Counted from the first letter of the stretch, positions 52,257-61,851 are shown. The stretch: 64,000 nt of DNA from Flavivirga aquimarina (GCF_030540835.1 NZ_JAUOEK010000184.1:124001-188000), one strand, 5' to 3'. The notes: generated by a model not told the origin, from the letters alone. A program made the numbers and translations.

Positions 52257-52763
52257 TTGAAAGACGAAATCATAAATCGCGTAGCGAATAGCAAATTAGT
52301 TACCATCGACCTTGAAGATTATTATCCTGAAGGATCTCGTGTCCTTTTCGATATTAAAGACTGGTTATTTGAAGGTTTTGTATTGCGCGAAAAAGATTTT
52401 AGAGCCCAAGTTTCAGAGTTCGATTGGTCTCAATACCAAAATAATTATGTTGCGTTAACCTGTAGTAGTGATGCTATTATTCCAGGATGGGCATACATGC
52501 TCGTCAGTATTCATTTAGAACCTTTTGTAAAAAAGGTTGTCATCGGTAATTTAGAAATGCTAGAAACTTCTATTTACCAAGATATTCTAAACCAACTTGA
52601 TATTACCAAATTTAAAGACAAACCTATTATTATAAAAGGTTGTTCTAAAAAACCTGTACCACAAAATGCCTATATCATTCTTTCCAATAAGTTAAAACCC
52701 CATGCAAAGTCTATTATGTACGGAGAAGCCTGTTCTTCTGTTCCTCTTTACAAAAACAAATAA
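52257..52763 (+). CDS. DUF2480 family protein
   Basis: A 168-residue cytoplasmic protein with a TTG start (MKDEIINRVANSKLVTIDLE). Family marks: DYYPEGSRVLFDIKDWLFEG, LREKDFRAQVSEFDWSQYQN, VALTCSSDAIIPGWAYMLV and KGCSKKPVPQNAYI. DUF2480 proteins are Bacteroidetes-specific and often sit next to SUF genes; the conserved cysteines (LTC, KGC, EAC) hint at metal or Fe-S involvement, but no function is established. Confidence 0.88.
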   Translation: MKDEIINRVANSKLVTIDLEDYYPEGSRVLFDIKDWLFEGFVLREKDFRAQVSEFDWSQYQNNYVALTCSSDAIIPGWAYMLVSIHLEPFVKKVVIGNLEMLETSIYQDILNQLDITKFKDKPIIIKGCSKKPVPQNAYIILSNKLKPHAKSIMYGEACSSVPLYKNK

Positions 52764-52835
52764 CTTTACATACAGTGACCTCTTTCTAAAAAAGGGTCTA
52801 ACTAACGATCAACTCAAATAATTTAAAAACTAAAC

Positions 52836-53768
52836 ATGAAAAAACTAACACTATTACTTGTCCTAATTATTGGAATTACTTCAACAAATGCACAACAAAC
52901 TTTAGAAGAATTAAAAGCATTACAAGGCCCTAAAAAAGATTCTATTGCAGCAATTCAAGGGCGTGTTGATGCCATACAAGCACAAATTGATGCTTTGCCT
53001 GGTTGGAAAAAAGGAGCTTTTGGTACTATTGGTGGTAGCATATCCAGTTTTAAAAATTGGTATGCGCAAGGAACACCAAATAACAATTCAGGAAATATTG
53101 GTTTTACCGTAAATGCCTTTGCTAATTTAAATAAAGAAAAGTTCTTTTGGAGGAATGGTCTTAATGTAAACCTATCTTGGGTAAAGTTGGACGACAAAGA
53201 TGATCCTACAGATAACGATTCGTTTCAAGAAGCAACCGATGTATTTAACATTACCTCCCTCTACGGTCACAAGCTAAGTAGTAAATTTGCAATTTCTGGA
53301 TTGGCAGAATACAGAACGACACTATTAAGTAATTTTAATGATCCCGGATATCTGGATTTAGGTGTAGGTGCTACCTGGACACCAGCAAAAGATTTAGTTG
53401 TAGTAATTCACCCTTTAAACTATAACTTTGTTTTTAGCAAAGAAGATACTGTTTTCGAATCTTCATTAGGAGCAAAAATTCTTGTTGACTATACAAAACA
53501 AATAAAAGCTGTTAGCTTTAAAACGAACCTATCGATGTTTCAAAGTTATGAAAGCTCAGATTTATCAAACTGGACATGGACTAATTCTTTTGGATATACT
53601 TTATGGAAAATGATCGGTGTTGGTTTCGATTTTGGCTTAAGAAACAACAAACAAGAAGCACTTAATTACGCTTTGGATCCTGAAACACCAACTACAGCAA
53701 CTTCTTTCGAAGATGTTGATAATGAACTACAAAGCTACTGGATGTTTGGTTTAAACTACAAATTCTAA
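52836..53768 (+). CDS. DUF3078 outer-membrane protein
   Basis: A 310-residue exported protein (signal ending TNAQQ). A short coiled stretch (ELKALQGPKKDSIAAIQGRV) precedes GTIGGSISSFKNWYAQGTPN and a series of amphipathic beta strands with aromatic girdles (GHKLSSKFAISGLAEYRTTL, LVVVIHPLNYNFVFSK), ending SYWMFGLNYKF. This fits a barrel in the outer membrane. The function is unknown. It closes the suf-linked gene run and is followed by an inverted repeat terminator. Confidence 0.88.
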   Translation: MKKLTLLLVLIIGITSTNAQQTLEELKALQGPKKDSIAAIQGRVDAIQAQIDALPGWKKGAFGTIGGSISSFKNWYAQGTPNNNSGNIGFTVNAFANLNKEKFFWRNGLNVNLSWVKLDDKDDPTDNDSFQEATDVFNITSLYGHKLSSKFAISGLAEYRTTLLSNFNDPGYLDLGVGATWTPAKDLVVVIHPLNYNFVFSKEDTVFESSLGAKILVDYTKQIKAVSFKTNLSMFQSYESSDLSNWTWTNSFGYTLWKMIGVGFDFGLRNNKQEALNYALDPETPTTATSFEDVDNELQSYWMFGLNYKF

Positions 53769-54080
53769 AATAATTTAACTCCATACAAAACGAGGTCTGA
53801 AAAGTAAGCGCAACCTAACAAGGTGAATTACTATAACTTTTCAGACCTTTTCTTGTGCTTCAAAATTCTACAAAGCCTCTTTTTTGTACATAAACACTAC
53901 CTTATTTATCGTTTATTCAGAAAAAAACGACATATAAAACTTACCATAATCTCACACATTTTCTTCAGTTTCCATTTAATCAATAATACACTTTATCTTG
54001 TTTTTTTGCATTTTGTCGGTATTATTTTATATATTGCATCATAATGAGAGAAAATTCAATAGTTAATAATATGAAAAATC
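53769..54080. other. Intergenic region, 312 bp, with terminator-like inverted repeat
   Basis: AGGTCTGAAAAGT (53793-53805) pairs exactly with ACTTTTCAGACCT (53836-53848), followed by TTTTCTTG; the 30-nt loop is long but the arms are perfect, so this is a likely terminator for the DUF3078 gene. The remainder is A/T-rich and should carry the promoter of the Hpt gene, though no clear consensus was found. Confidence 0.65.
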
Positions 54081-54449
54081 ATGTTTAAATCAAGCTATCG
54101 ATATATAGATTTAGATGTACTAAAAGAAAGCACTTTTGATGATACTTCGATTATTAAAGAAATCATGGAAGTGTTTCTTGAACTTATAGACGAGTATGTA
54201 GAGGCTCTAACACTTCATTTTCCAGATAAAAAATGGGATTTACTTTTTAATGCCACACACAAAATAAAGCCAAACATAAGCATGTTTGGTATTTCAAAAT
54301 TAGAAACAATTATACCTCAATTAGAATCTAACTTTAAAAACGAACAAAATTTAGATACTATCGGGGTTATGGTTAATAATTGTTTAGTTGTTTTTAAAGA
54401 AGTAAAAAGAGAAGTATTAACCGAACTTAAATCAATGGGTAATGAGTAA
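54081..54449 (+). CDS. Hpt (histidine phosphotransfer) domain protein
   Basis: A 122-residue four-helix protein with the phosphoacceptor His60 in NATHKIKPNISMFG, the Hpt signature in which Lys and a small residue follow the His. It has no kinase domain, so it relays phosphate between a separate kinase and a receiver. The next gene, a receiver, overlaps it by 8 bp, which implies translational coupling and a likely partner pair. It starts the glycan locus. Confidence 0.85.
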   Translation: MFKSSYRYIDLDVLKESTFDDTSIIKEIMEVFLELIDEYVEALTLHFPDKKWDLLFNATHKIKPNISMFGISKLETIIPQLESNFKNEQNLDTIGVMVNNCLVVFKEVKREVLTELKSMGNE

Positions 54450-54807
54450 AAATAAAATTGTTTTGGCAGAGGATAATTCGACACTTTCATTGTTATTGAA
54501 ATTTAGATTAGAAAAAGAAGGATACGATTTATTTATAGCAAAAGACGGTAGGGAAGCTATAGATTTAATTGAAAAAGAAACACCCGATTTAATTTTAACA
54601 GACATTATGATGCCTTTTGTTAGTGGATTAGAGGTAATAAGCCATTTAAGACTAAAATTAGATTTAGACACACCTATTATTGTATTCTCTTCGGCAGGTC
54701 AAGAAGAAATGGTTATTAAAGCATTTAATTTAGGTGCTAACGATTTTATGGGTAAACCATTTAGCCCTAATGAATTAATAATTAGAGTAAAAAGGCTTCT
54801 AAACTAA
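54442..54807 (+). CDS. Single-domain response regulator
   Basis: A 121-residue receiver: acidic pair E10/D11 in VLAEDN, phosphoacceptor Asp54 in LILTDIMMPFVSGLEVI, switch Ser in VFSSAG and Lys105 in MGKPFSPNELIIRV. No output domain is present, so it would act by protein contact, perhaps on the HEAT protein or glycosyltransferase encoded next. It overlaps the Hpt gene by 8 bp and is 14 bp from the following gene. Confidence 0.93.
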   Translation: MSKNKIVLAEDNSTLSLLLKFRLEKEGYDLFIAKDGREAIDLIEKETPDLILTDIMMPFVSGLEVISHLRLKLDLDTPIIVFSSAGQEEMVIKAFNLGANDFMGKPFSPNELIIRVKRLLN

Positions 54808-54821
54808 GAATAACGTTTACC

Positions 54822-55925
54822 ATGGCAACTTATCAATACTTTATTGATTATTTTAATGAAGCCCCTTCCTTAATAAAATTAGCTTGGGTAACCATCTGTA
54901 TTTTATTTACAGCCATAGTAATTCTTACTATATACTTAAAATTAATACGAACAGCACTTAGAAAAAAAAACACAGAAAGTGCTAAGTTCAAAGCAGAATA
55001 CGAAGCAACACTAATTGAATATTTGTATTCTGGTTCCGAAAACGGAGATATAAACGACCTTCAAATAGCTACCATAGAAAAACTAAAAACTTCAGTTCAC
55101 ATAAAATCGAAACGCAAAATAATTATTTCTATTTTATATAATTTAATGAACGAAGTATCTGGCGAAATGTCCGATTCAATTAAAACGCTCTATTTTAAAA
55201 CAGGACTTTACAATTATGCTTTATCCCGTTTAGAAAATAAAAACTGGTATATCATAGCAAAAGGTATTGGCGAACTAACCCGTTTTAAGATTGAAGAAGC
55301 ACACGACCTTGTTGTACCATTTATTAAACACCCAAGACATGAAGTAAGAAAAGAAACCCAGCTATACATGGTTAATATGTTTCGATTTAACGGGCTTACT
55401 TTTTTAAACGATCTAAAAGAACCATTATCTGAATGGGCACAAGTACAATTATTAGAAACACTTCAAAAATTTGACGATCAGCAAATTTGTGATATTAAGC
55501 CCTGGCTAAAATCTACAAATAATTCAGTTGTCTTATTTGCTTTGAAGCTAGCCAAAATTTATAATCAATTTGAAACTAAAGATACTTTAATGGAGTTACT
55601 ATCCCATCCAATTAAAGAGATTCGAGTTAAAGTAATAAGAGTATTAACAAATTTATATGGTATAGAAGCAAAAGAAATGCTGAAAGCCAATTTTAACGAA
55701 CTGAGTTTAGAAGAACAAATCAGTTTCTTTGGTTTACTCGAAAAATTGGTCGTTCCGTCTGATGAACCTTTTATAGAAAAACACCTTTTCCATAAAAACT
55801 TTGAAATACAATTATTAGCTCTTAAAATATTAAAATCTATTAATCTAGATAAGTTCATGGGGCTTAGTAAATCTCCCAAAAACAAAAGCAATAAAAAGAT
55901 ATTAAAATTTGTAACTAACATATAA
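54822..55925 (+). CDS. Membrane-anchored HEAT-repeat protein
   Basis: A 367-residue protein with one transmembrane helix (about 19-42, WVTICILFTAIVILTIYL) and a large cytoplasmic part made of HEAT-like helical repeats (IAKGIGELTRFKIEEAHDLV, HPRHEVRKETQLYMVNMF, HPIKEIRVKVIRVLTNLY). HEAT arrays are protein-binding scaffolds. Its place between a receiver and a glycosyltransferase (2-bp gap) suggests it links signalling to the synthase; that is inference. Confidence 0.82.
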   Translation: MATYQYFIDYFNEAPSLIKLAWVTICILFTAIVILTIYLKLIRTALRKKNTESAKFKAEYEATLIEYLYSGSENGDINDLQIATIEKLKTSVHIKSKRKIIISILYNLMNEVSGEMSDSIKTLYFKTGLYNYALSRLENKNWYIIAKGIGELTRFKIEEAHDLVVPFIKHPRHEVRKETQLYMVNMFRFNGLTFLNDLKEPLSEWAQVQLLETLQKFDDQQICDIKPWLKSTNNSVVLFALKLAKIYNQFETKDTLMELLSHPIKEIRVKVIRVLTNLYGIEAKEMLKANFNELSLEEQISFFGLLEKLVVPSDEPFIEKHLFHKNFEIQLLALKILKSINLDKFMGLSKSPKNKSNKKILKFVTNI

Positions 55926-55927
55926 TT

Positions 55928-57358
55928 ATGGATACTAGTACGGTTAAAATAATTTTACAAATACTACATTACTTATTTTTTGGTTATGCGTTTGCTGCTA
56001 TTACTTCTTATATCATACTATCTATAATATCTGGTAAAGAAACCATAGAATATCTTAAAAAAAATAGTTTTGTTAATTATAAAGACATTCTGTCGTCTAC
56101 CATGTCTCCTTCCATAACCATAATAGCACCTGCTTATAATGAGAGTTTAAATGTTGTAGAAAATGTAAGGTCGTTATTATCTAATCATTACGTTAATTAC
56201 AATGTTATAATTATTAACGATGGCAGTACAGATAACAGTTTAGAAAAACTTATTGAAGCTTACGATTTAGAGAAAGTAGATTTTATAATTAACGAAAAAA
56301 TTAAAACACAGCCTTTACGCGCCGGGGTCTTTAAATCTAAAAACCCTGCTTTTGAAAAGTTAATGATTGTAGATAAAGAAAATGGTGGAAAAGCAGACAC
56401 CTTAAACATGGGATTAAACATAAGTAAAAGTAAATATGTTGCCTGTATTGATGTCGATTGTTTACTGCTCGAAGATGCTCTTCAAAAAATGATTAAACCT
56501 TTTTTAGAGGAAACCGATGCCAAAGTAATTGCTACGGGAGGTGTTATTCGTATTGCAAACTCCTGTATTATTAGAGGCGGTAAATTAATCGATGTTAATC
56601 TGCCTAAAAAGCTTTTAGTACAGTCTCAAATATTAGAATATTTAAGAGCTTTTTTATTAGGAAGAATGGCATGGAGCCGACTAAATGGTTTATTAGTAAT
56701 ATCTGGTGCTTTTGGCATATTTGATAAAGAAACGGCTATTGCCGTGGGAGGTTACGACACTAAAACTGTGGGGGAAGACATGGAGATTATTGTACGTATG
56801 CGCCGGTATATGGAAGAAAAAAACGAAAAATATAAAGTCTCGTATATTCCAGACCCATTATGCTGGACTGAGGCTCCAGACAATTACAAAATATTTATTT
56901 CCCAACGTAATAGATGGACACGCGGTACAATTGAAACCCTTAAAAAACATCGAAAAATTGGGTTTAATAGAAATTATGGCTCCTTTGGTATGCTAAGCTA
57001 TCCTTATTGGTTAATATTTGAACGCCTAGCACCAATCATAGAGGTTATTGGCATTGTTTATTTTGCCATTTTAATTATTCTAAAAGAAGTAAGGTGGGAA
57101 TACGCCTTGTCGTTTCTTCTTCTGGCATACATCTTTTCTGTATTATTTTCAATAATAGCACTCTATTCCGAAGAGTTAACATTTCATCAATATAAAAAGA
57201 AAGGCACCGGTTATAAATTAGTATTACTAACGGCACTGGAACCTTTTGTTTTACACCCATTTATTCTATATGCTGCAATAAAAGGGAATTACGATTACTA
57301 TTTTAATAAGAAAAAGAAGTGGGGAGTTATGCAACGAAAAGGTTTAGCCTCAACATAG
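55928..57358 (+). CDS. Processive family 2 glycosyltransferase (BcsA/PgaC/YaiP-like)
   Basis: A 476-residue membrane synthase. An N-terminal helix (about 13-35) is followed by the GT-A domain: TIIAPAYNES, IINDGSTDNS (D98), ENGGKADTLNMGL, CIDVDCLL (D175, D177), GED (282-284) and the processive motif QRNRW (326-330). About four C-terminal helices (roughly 350-460) form the channel. It should polymerise and export a polysaccharide, possibly a beta-linked glucan or poly-GlcNAc. No PilZ domain is visible, so cyclic-di-GMP control is not direct. Confidence 0.93.
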   Translation: MDTSTVKIILQILHYLFFGYAFAAITSYIILSIISGKETIEYLKKNSFVNYKDILSSTMSPSITIIAPAYNESLNVVENVRSLLSNHYVNYNVIIINDGSTDNSLEKLIEAYDLEKVDFIINEKIKTQPLRAGVFKSKNPAFEKLMIVDKENGGKADTLNMGLNISKSKYVACIDVDCLLLEDALQKMIKPFLEETDAKVIATGGVIRIANSCIIRGGKLIDVNLPKKLLVQSQILEYLRAFLLGRMAWSRLNGLLVISGAFGIFDKETAIAVGGYDTKTVGEDMEIIVRMRRYMEEKNEKYKVSYIPDPLCWTEAPDNYKIFISQRNRWTRGTIETLKKHRKIGFNRNYGSFGMLSYPYWLIFERLAPIIEVIGIVYFAILIILKEVRWEYALSFLLLAYIFSVLFSIIALYSEELTFHQYKKKGTGYKLVLLTALEPFVLHPFILYAAIKGNYDYYFNKKKKWGVMQRKGLAST

Positions 57359-57376
57359 TCAAAAAAACTAGATACT

Positions 57377-59806
57377 ATGAAACTTAATATCAAAATAGAA
57401 GCAATTAATAAATATGTGTATTTAACCATATCACTCATTGGTGCGTTATGGCTAGTTAGTTTATTTGAGCTTCTTGCTTCAAAAACATCAGAAACTCATT
57501 TTCTTTTGGCTTCAATATACAAACTCGTTAATGATTTTTGGGGTGGTTTAATTATAGGAATACTGATACTTCCCGTTTTTTTATTGCTAACTATATTAAT
57601 AAAAAAATATGCCGTAGTCGTAATTAAAGCATTGTTTATTTTATTCGTAATTATTCAATATGCTCTTGTAAAATATAGTCTATCAACCAATTTAAATTTA
57701 GGAGTCGATCTATTAGGGTATTCATTCGATGATGCTTTTGATACCGTTTCAGTATCCGAATCAATCTCCATCACTTATTTTTTACCATTTATAATATTTC
57801 CGTTACTCTTCTTATTACTATATAAATATACTAATAAGACTATAAGCGGAAGAAGGTTAATAGGGTTTGGTATTTTATCTATCGTATTACTAGGTTGTTT
57901 AAAATTAATTATCCCCGAAGCATCCCATAAACCATATCAAAATAAAATATCTTTTTTAACGACCGATGTTATAAAATTTCAGCACGAAAAAAACAAGTTA
58001 AATATTGCCAGTTTTGTAAACAGACATGATTACCCGCTATTAAAATCATCAAATAATTCAAAAGATGTACTATCCCCATTCTTAACATATAAAGAAGAAA
58101 AACCCAATATTGTTTTTATTGTTGTAGAGGGGCTGGGAAGTGAGTTTGTAAAAGGAAATCAATATAGTGGTTTTACGCCCTATATAGATTCGCTTATATC
58201 AAAATCATTATACTGGGAAAATTTTGTAAGTACTACAGGAAGGTCTTTTGGAATTTTACCTTCTTTATTTGGCTCTTTGCCATACGGCGAAACAGGTTTT
58301 TTAGATGTAAAGAAAACACCCTCGCATATCTCACTTATAAGTGTTTTAAAAGCAAATGGATATAAAACCTCCTATTATTCTGGCGGCCCATCCAGTTTTG
58401 ATAGAAAAATTAATTTTTTAGAATATAATGGTATAGAAACACTCATTGACGAAAACAAATATGGTCCGGCCTTTGAAAAAACAAAAGGTAACGATGGTGG
58501 GTTTACCTGGGGATATCCAGATGACGAAATTTTTAGAAAGGCATTGACTTCTTTCGAAATAGAAAAACAACCTCGTTTAGACATTGTTATGACTCTTTCT
58601 ACGCATGAGCCTTTTGAGTTTCCTAAAAAAGAAGCTTATCTGGCGCAGGTTGACAAACTGTTAAGCTCTTCTCGGGAACTAGAGCCTATAAAAAATAAAG
58701 TAACCGACCACAAAGACATTTTTGGATGCCTCCTTTACACCGACAATGCCTTAAAAGAATTCATGCACGGGTATAAGCAACGTCCCGATTATTCAAACAC
58801 CATCTTTGTAATAACTGGGGACCATAGGATCATTCCAATTACTCAAAAAGACAAACTTTGCAGGTTCCATGTTCCTTTTTTAATATATAGTCCCATGTTA
58901 AAAAAAGCCGACACATTTAAATCTGTATCATCACATTGGGATGTTACACCAAGCTTATTAAATAGCCTAATGAAAAACTTTAAATTCAAACCATTGGACA
59001 AGACTGCTTGGGTTGGGACCGGATTAGATACTGCCAGACATTTTAGAAACATTCATAAAATACCATTAATGCGCTATAAAGGAAGTATCAATGATCTTAT
59101 ATATAAAGATTATTTCTATTCCGATGGAGAACTATTCAAAATAAACGAAAACTTTGGAACTTATAAAGTCAATGAAGAAGCCATAATAAAAACTATGGCT
59201 GACTCTTTATTGGCCTTTAAAAAAATGAATGCTTATGTTACCCTGCAAAATAAAATTTTTCCAGATTCGCTCAATATTTATATAACGCCAAAAACAACAT
59301 TTACTTCAGAGCAACTAGCTGTAATCAACACCCATTCCGAGGGAAAAACATATGATGAAATTTTATTTATAGCCAGAGATTTATCATTTAAAAAGCAATA
59401 TAAAACAGCCCGTTTGTTATGTGATTATATATTAAATGAATACCCTAATTACACCGATGCCCGGATATTAAAAGGAAGGTCTTTGGCCTGGGAACAAGAC
59501 TATGAGAAATCTGAGCAGGTCCTATTAAATGCCATTAAAAGATCGCCTTATTACGACGATGCCTATTTAGCTATTTTAGACATGTATTGGTGGTCGGGAC
59601 AGGACGATAAATCTGAAAAAATATTCAGCCAAGCCAAAAAAAACAAGGTAATAAATCCCGAAATATCCTTTAAAATGGCTAAAGCTTATAGCAGAACAGA
59701 CCATACAGAATATGCCATTAAATTAATAGATAGCATTATTAAGGTGCATCCTAATAACTCAAATTATTTAGCCTTTAAAAAAAACTTAAAACCTAAAACT
59801 CAGTAA
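57377..59806 (+). CDS. LtaS-type sulfatase-fold transferase with C-terminal TPR domain
   Basis: An 809-residue inner-membrane protein. Four or five helices lie within 1-180. The alkaline-phosphatase-like domain (about 243-560) shows NIVFIVVEGLGSEF, the candidate nucleophile Thr286/287 in FVSTTGRSFGILPSLFGSLP, GDHR and SSHWDVTPSLL. This resembles LTA synthase and phosphoglycerol or phosphoethanolamine transferases, which decorate glycans. A TPR domain follows at about 660-805 (ARDLSFKKQYKTARLLCDYI), unusual for the family. It probably modifies the locus polysaccharide at the periplasmic face. Confidence 0.85.
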   Translation: MKLNIKIEAINKYVYLTISLIGALWLVSLFELLASKTSETHFLLASIYKLVNDFWGGLIIGILILPVFLLLTILIKKYAVVVIKALFILFVIIQYALVKYSLSTNLNLGVDLLGYSFDDAFDTVSVSESISITYFLPFIIFPLLFLLLYKYTNKTISGRRLIGFGILSIVLLGCLKLIIPEASHKPYQNKISFLTTDVIKFQHEKNKLNIASFVNRHDYPLLKSSNNSKDVLSPFLTYKEEKPNIVFIVVEGLGSEFVKGNQYSGFTPYIDSLISKSLYWENFVSTTGRSFGILPSLFGSLPYGETGFLDVKKTPSHISLISVLKANGYKTSYYSGGPSSFDRKINFLEYNGIETLIDENKYGPAFEKTKGNDGGFTWGYPDDEIFRKALTSFEIEKQPRLDIVMTLSTHEPFEFPKKEAYLAQVDKLLSSSRELEPIKNKVTDHKDIFGCLLYTDNALKEFMHGYKQRPDYSNTIFVITGDHRIIPITQKDKLCRFHVPFLIYSPMLKKADTFKSVSSHWDVTPSLLNSLMKNFKFKPLDKTAWVGTGLDTARHFRNIHKIPLMRYKGSINDLIYKDYFYSDGELFKINENFGTYKVNEEAIIKTMADSLLAFKKMNAYVTLQNKIFPDSLNIYITPKTTFTSEQLAVINTHSEGKTYDEILFIARDLSFKKQYKTARLLCDYILNEYPNYTDARILKGRSLAWEQDYEKSEQVLLNAIKRSPYYDDAYLAILDMYWWSGQDDKSEKIFSQAKKNKVINPEISFKMAKAYSRTDHTEYAIKLIDSIIKVHPNNSNYLAFKKNLKPKTQ

Positions 59807-59829
59807 TAAGTAAAAATTAAACCTATTTG

Positions 59830-59865
59830 TCTCCTCGAGCGCAGACGAAGTACTCGACCTGACAT
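59830..59865. repeat. Dispersed repeat, CTCGAGCGCAGACGAAGTAC form
   Basis: A degenerate copy of the GCAGTCGA repeat class (CTCCTCGAGCGCAG ... GTACTCGACCTGAC) in the gap between the LtaS-like and YaiO-like genes. Confidence 0.6.
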
Positions 59866-59938
59866 AAAAACAATTATACATTGAGTTTGAATAAAATAAC
59901 CATCACGCTCAAATTTAAAACAGAGATTAATTCAAATT

Positions 59939-61189
59939 ATGAATAAGCATGTTTTTATAATATTAATTTTTATAAGTTTTTGCTCCTTTGGGCAGCAAAA
60001 AGCTTTTAAAGGCGATCCGGATAGAGCTTTTAAAGTGGCTAGAGATTTGGCATTCAATAAACAAAGAAAACAAGCGCAAGACACGTTACTATTTATTTTA
60101 ACAAAATATCCTGATTATCATGACATTCGTTCGTTTTTAGCAAGTACCTATTCCTGGGATGGTGAATACAAAAAGGCTAAAGAGGCCTTTGATTATGTAT
60201 TAAAAAAAGCACCAGACAGGTTAGATACCTGGCAAGCAGCAATTAAAAATGAACTGTATAGCGAAGCACCTTTTAGCGCGTTAAAAATGGCTAATAAAGC
60301 ATTGCTCTATTTTCCCAACAATCCGGACATTTTATACTTAAAAGCAAGTGCTGAAGATGGCAGTGGTAATCCTGAAGAGGCTCTTTTAACCATAAATAAC
60401 ATATTACAGGAAAGTCCAAATCATGAAAAAAGCAAAGCTTATAAAATAAGTTTAACAGATAAGCTAAGTCTTAATATGATCGGGCTAAATGCTGCAGTCG
60501 ATGTTTATTCTGAAACATTCGACCCCATGCAATATTATTTATTAAAATATGTAAGGCAAACAAAGTTTGGTGGCATCCATTTTAAAATTAATTTTAATAG
60601 AAGGTTTCAATCTAACGGATTGCAATATGAAGTTGATATGTACCCCAGAATTGTAAAAGGTTTATATGCCTATGTAAACTTTGGGTTGTCAAACTCGTTT
60701 TTGTTTCCTAACATAAGATATGGTGCAGAATTGTATAAATCGTTACCAAAAAGTTTTGAAGCCTCTCTTGGTTTTAGGTCTTTAAAATATAGTACGACAA
60801 CTAATATTTACACAGGCTCTGTGGGATGGTATACAGGAAATAGCTATTGGTCATTTCGAGCTTATGTAACACCTGGAGATCCCGGTGCGAGTAAATCGGG
60901 AACCCTTAATTATAGAAAATACAGGCGTGACGCAAATAATTACTTAAGCATTAATGTTGGCATGGGGTTTTCGCCAGATATCTATAGGTTCGATTTTGGA
61001 GGTAACGAAGAAACCATTATAAACCTTAATTCTCAAAAATTAAATTTTGGTTACTATTTTTCTTCTAAAAACAATAAAAATCTTTGGGGAGCCCTTGCTG
61101 GAGTATCCCATCAGGAAATCAGTTTTAATCCGGGATCTTATTTCTGGATCTACTCATTTTCATTATCTTGGAACATGAAATTTAAATAA
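59939..61189 (+). CDS. YaiO-family outer-membrane beta-barrel protein with N-terminal TPR
   Basis: A 416-residue exported protein (signal FISFCSFGQ). Residues about 25-170 are TPRs (ARDLAFNKQRKQAQDTLLFI, ASTYSWDGEYKKAKEAFDYV, NNPDILYLKASAEDGSGNPE). About 175-416 are barrel strands (MQYYLLKYVRQTKFGGIHFK, YAYVNFGLSNSFLFPNIRYG) ending in FSLSWNMKF. In E. coli yaiO lies close to yaiP, a GT2 gene, matching this locus. The TPR part resembles the TPR tail of the upstream enzyme. The likely role is passage of the glycan through the outer membrane. Confidence 0.88.
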   Translation: MNKHVFIILIFISFCSFGQQKAFKGDPDRAFKVARDLAFNKQRKQAQDTLLFILTKYPDYHDIRSFLASTYSWDGEYKKAKEAFDYVLKKAPDRLDTWQAAIKNELYSEAPFSALKMANKALLYFPNNPDILYLKASAEDGSGNPEEALLTINNILQESPNHEKSKAYKISLTDKLSLNMIGLNAAVDVYSETFDPMQYYLLKYVRQTKFGGIHFKINFNRRFQSNGLQYEVDMYPRIVKGLYAYVNFGLSNSFLFPNIRYGAELYKSLPKSFEASLGFRSLKYSTTTNIYTGSVGWYTGNSYWSFRAYVTPGDPGASKSGTLNYRKYRRDANNYLSINVGMGFSPDIYRFDFGGNEETIINLNSQKLNFGYYFSSKNNKNLWGALAGVSHQEISFNPGSYFWIYSFSLSWNMKFK

Positions 61190-61202
61190 TTAAATTGAAA
61201 GT

Positions 61203-61754
61203 ATGAATCAGAAACTTAAAACATCAATTGCATATACAAAAAACCTTTTTGTTACTGGTGCTATTGCAAAAACCAGCAGATTTGCTGAAGTTGGTGTTTG
61301 TAAAAACATTCCAAAAGATGACCATAAAACTATTGTCGAATTTGGAGTAGGTCATGGTAATATTACTCAAGAAATACTAAATACTATATCTGCAACATCT
61401 AAGTTATATGCTTTCGAGGTTAACAAAAATTTTTGTGAGCACGTTAAAAAAACCATACAGGATCCTAGATTAATTTTGATTAATGATGGAGCCGAAAACT
61501 TGGGCATCCATGTAAAAGATTCTATAGATGCCGTCGTATCGTCTATTCCTTTTTCTTTTTTTGGTAAAGAAAAAGGGCTTAAAATTATTCAAAATGCTTA
61601 CGACCTTATGAGTGATAACTGTTATTTTAGCCAGGTTTTATATACCAAGTTTAACTTTAAAAAATTTCAACAAATCTTTGAAGATTGTGAGATAACTTCC
61701 AATAAAAAACTTATTACAGAATATGTTTATCACTGCAGAAAGGTTAGAAACTAA
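61203..61754 (+). CDS. SAM-dependent methyltransferase, phospholipid N-methyltransferase-like
   Basis: A 183-residue soluble methyltransferase. Motif I is IVEFGVGHGNIT (44-55), an acidic residue after LYAFEVNKNF binds the ribose, and VVSSIPFSFFGKEKG (about 110-124) resembles motif IV of the PmtA/KsgA group. A role on lipids or on a lipid-linked intermediate is plausible. It begins 13 bp after the YaiO-like gene, so it belongs to the locus transcript. The alternative is an rRNA-type methylase, but the protein is short for that. Confidence 0.75.
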   Translation: MNQKLKTSIAYTKNLFVTGAIAKTSRFAEVGVCKNIPKDDHKTIVEFGVGHGNITQEILNTISATSKLYAFEVNKNFCEHVKKTIQDPRLILINDGAENLGIHVKDSIDAVVSSIPFSFFGKEKGLKIIQNAYDLMSDNCYFSQVLYTKFNFKKFQQIFEDCEITSNKKLITEYVYHCRKVRN

Positions 61755-61851
61755 AATGTAGTGAATTGATTTAATATTTTAACAATAAAAATTAAACACT
61801 CCTTTCTTGTAACTATGATATCCTCAAATCTTTTTAAACAAGGGGAGAATT

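Noticed and set aside
53823-54044. A 73-codon GTG ORF on the plus strand after the DUF3078 gene
   Set aside because: It begins inside the loop of a terminator-like inverted repeat, and its Phe/Ile/His/Lys-rich product is what A/T-rich non-coding DNA yields; no domain is visible.
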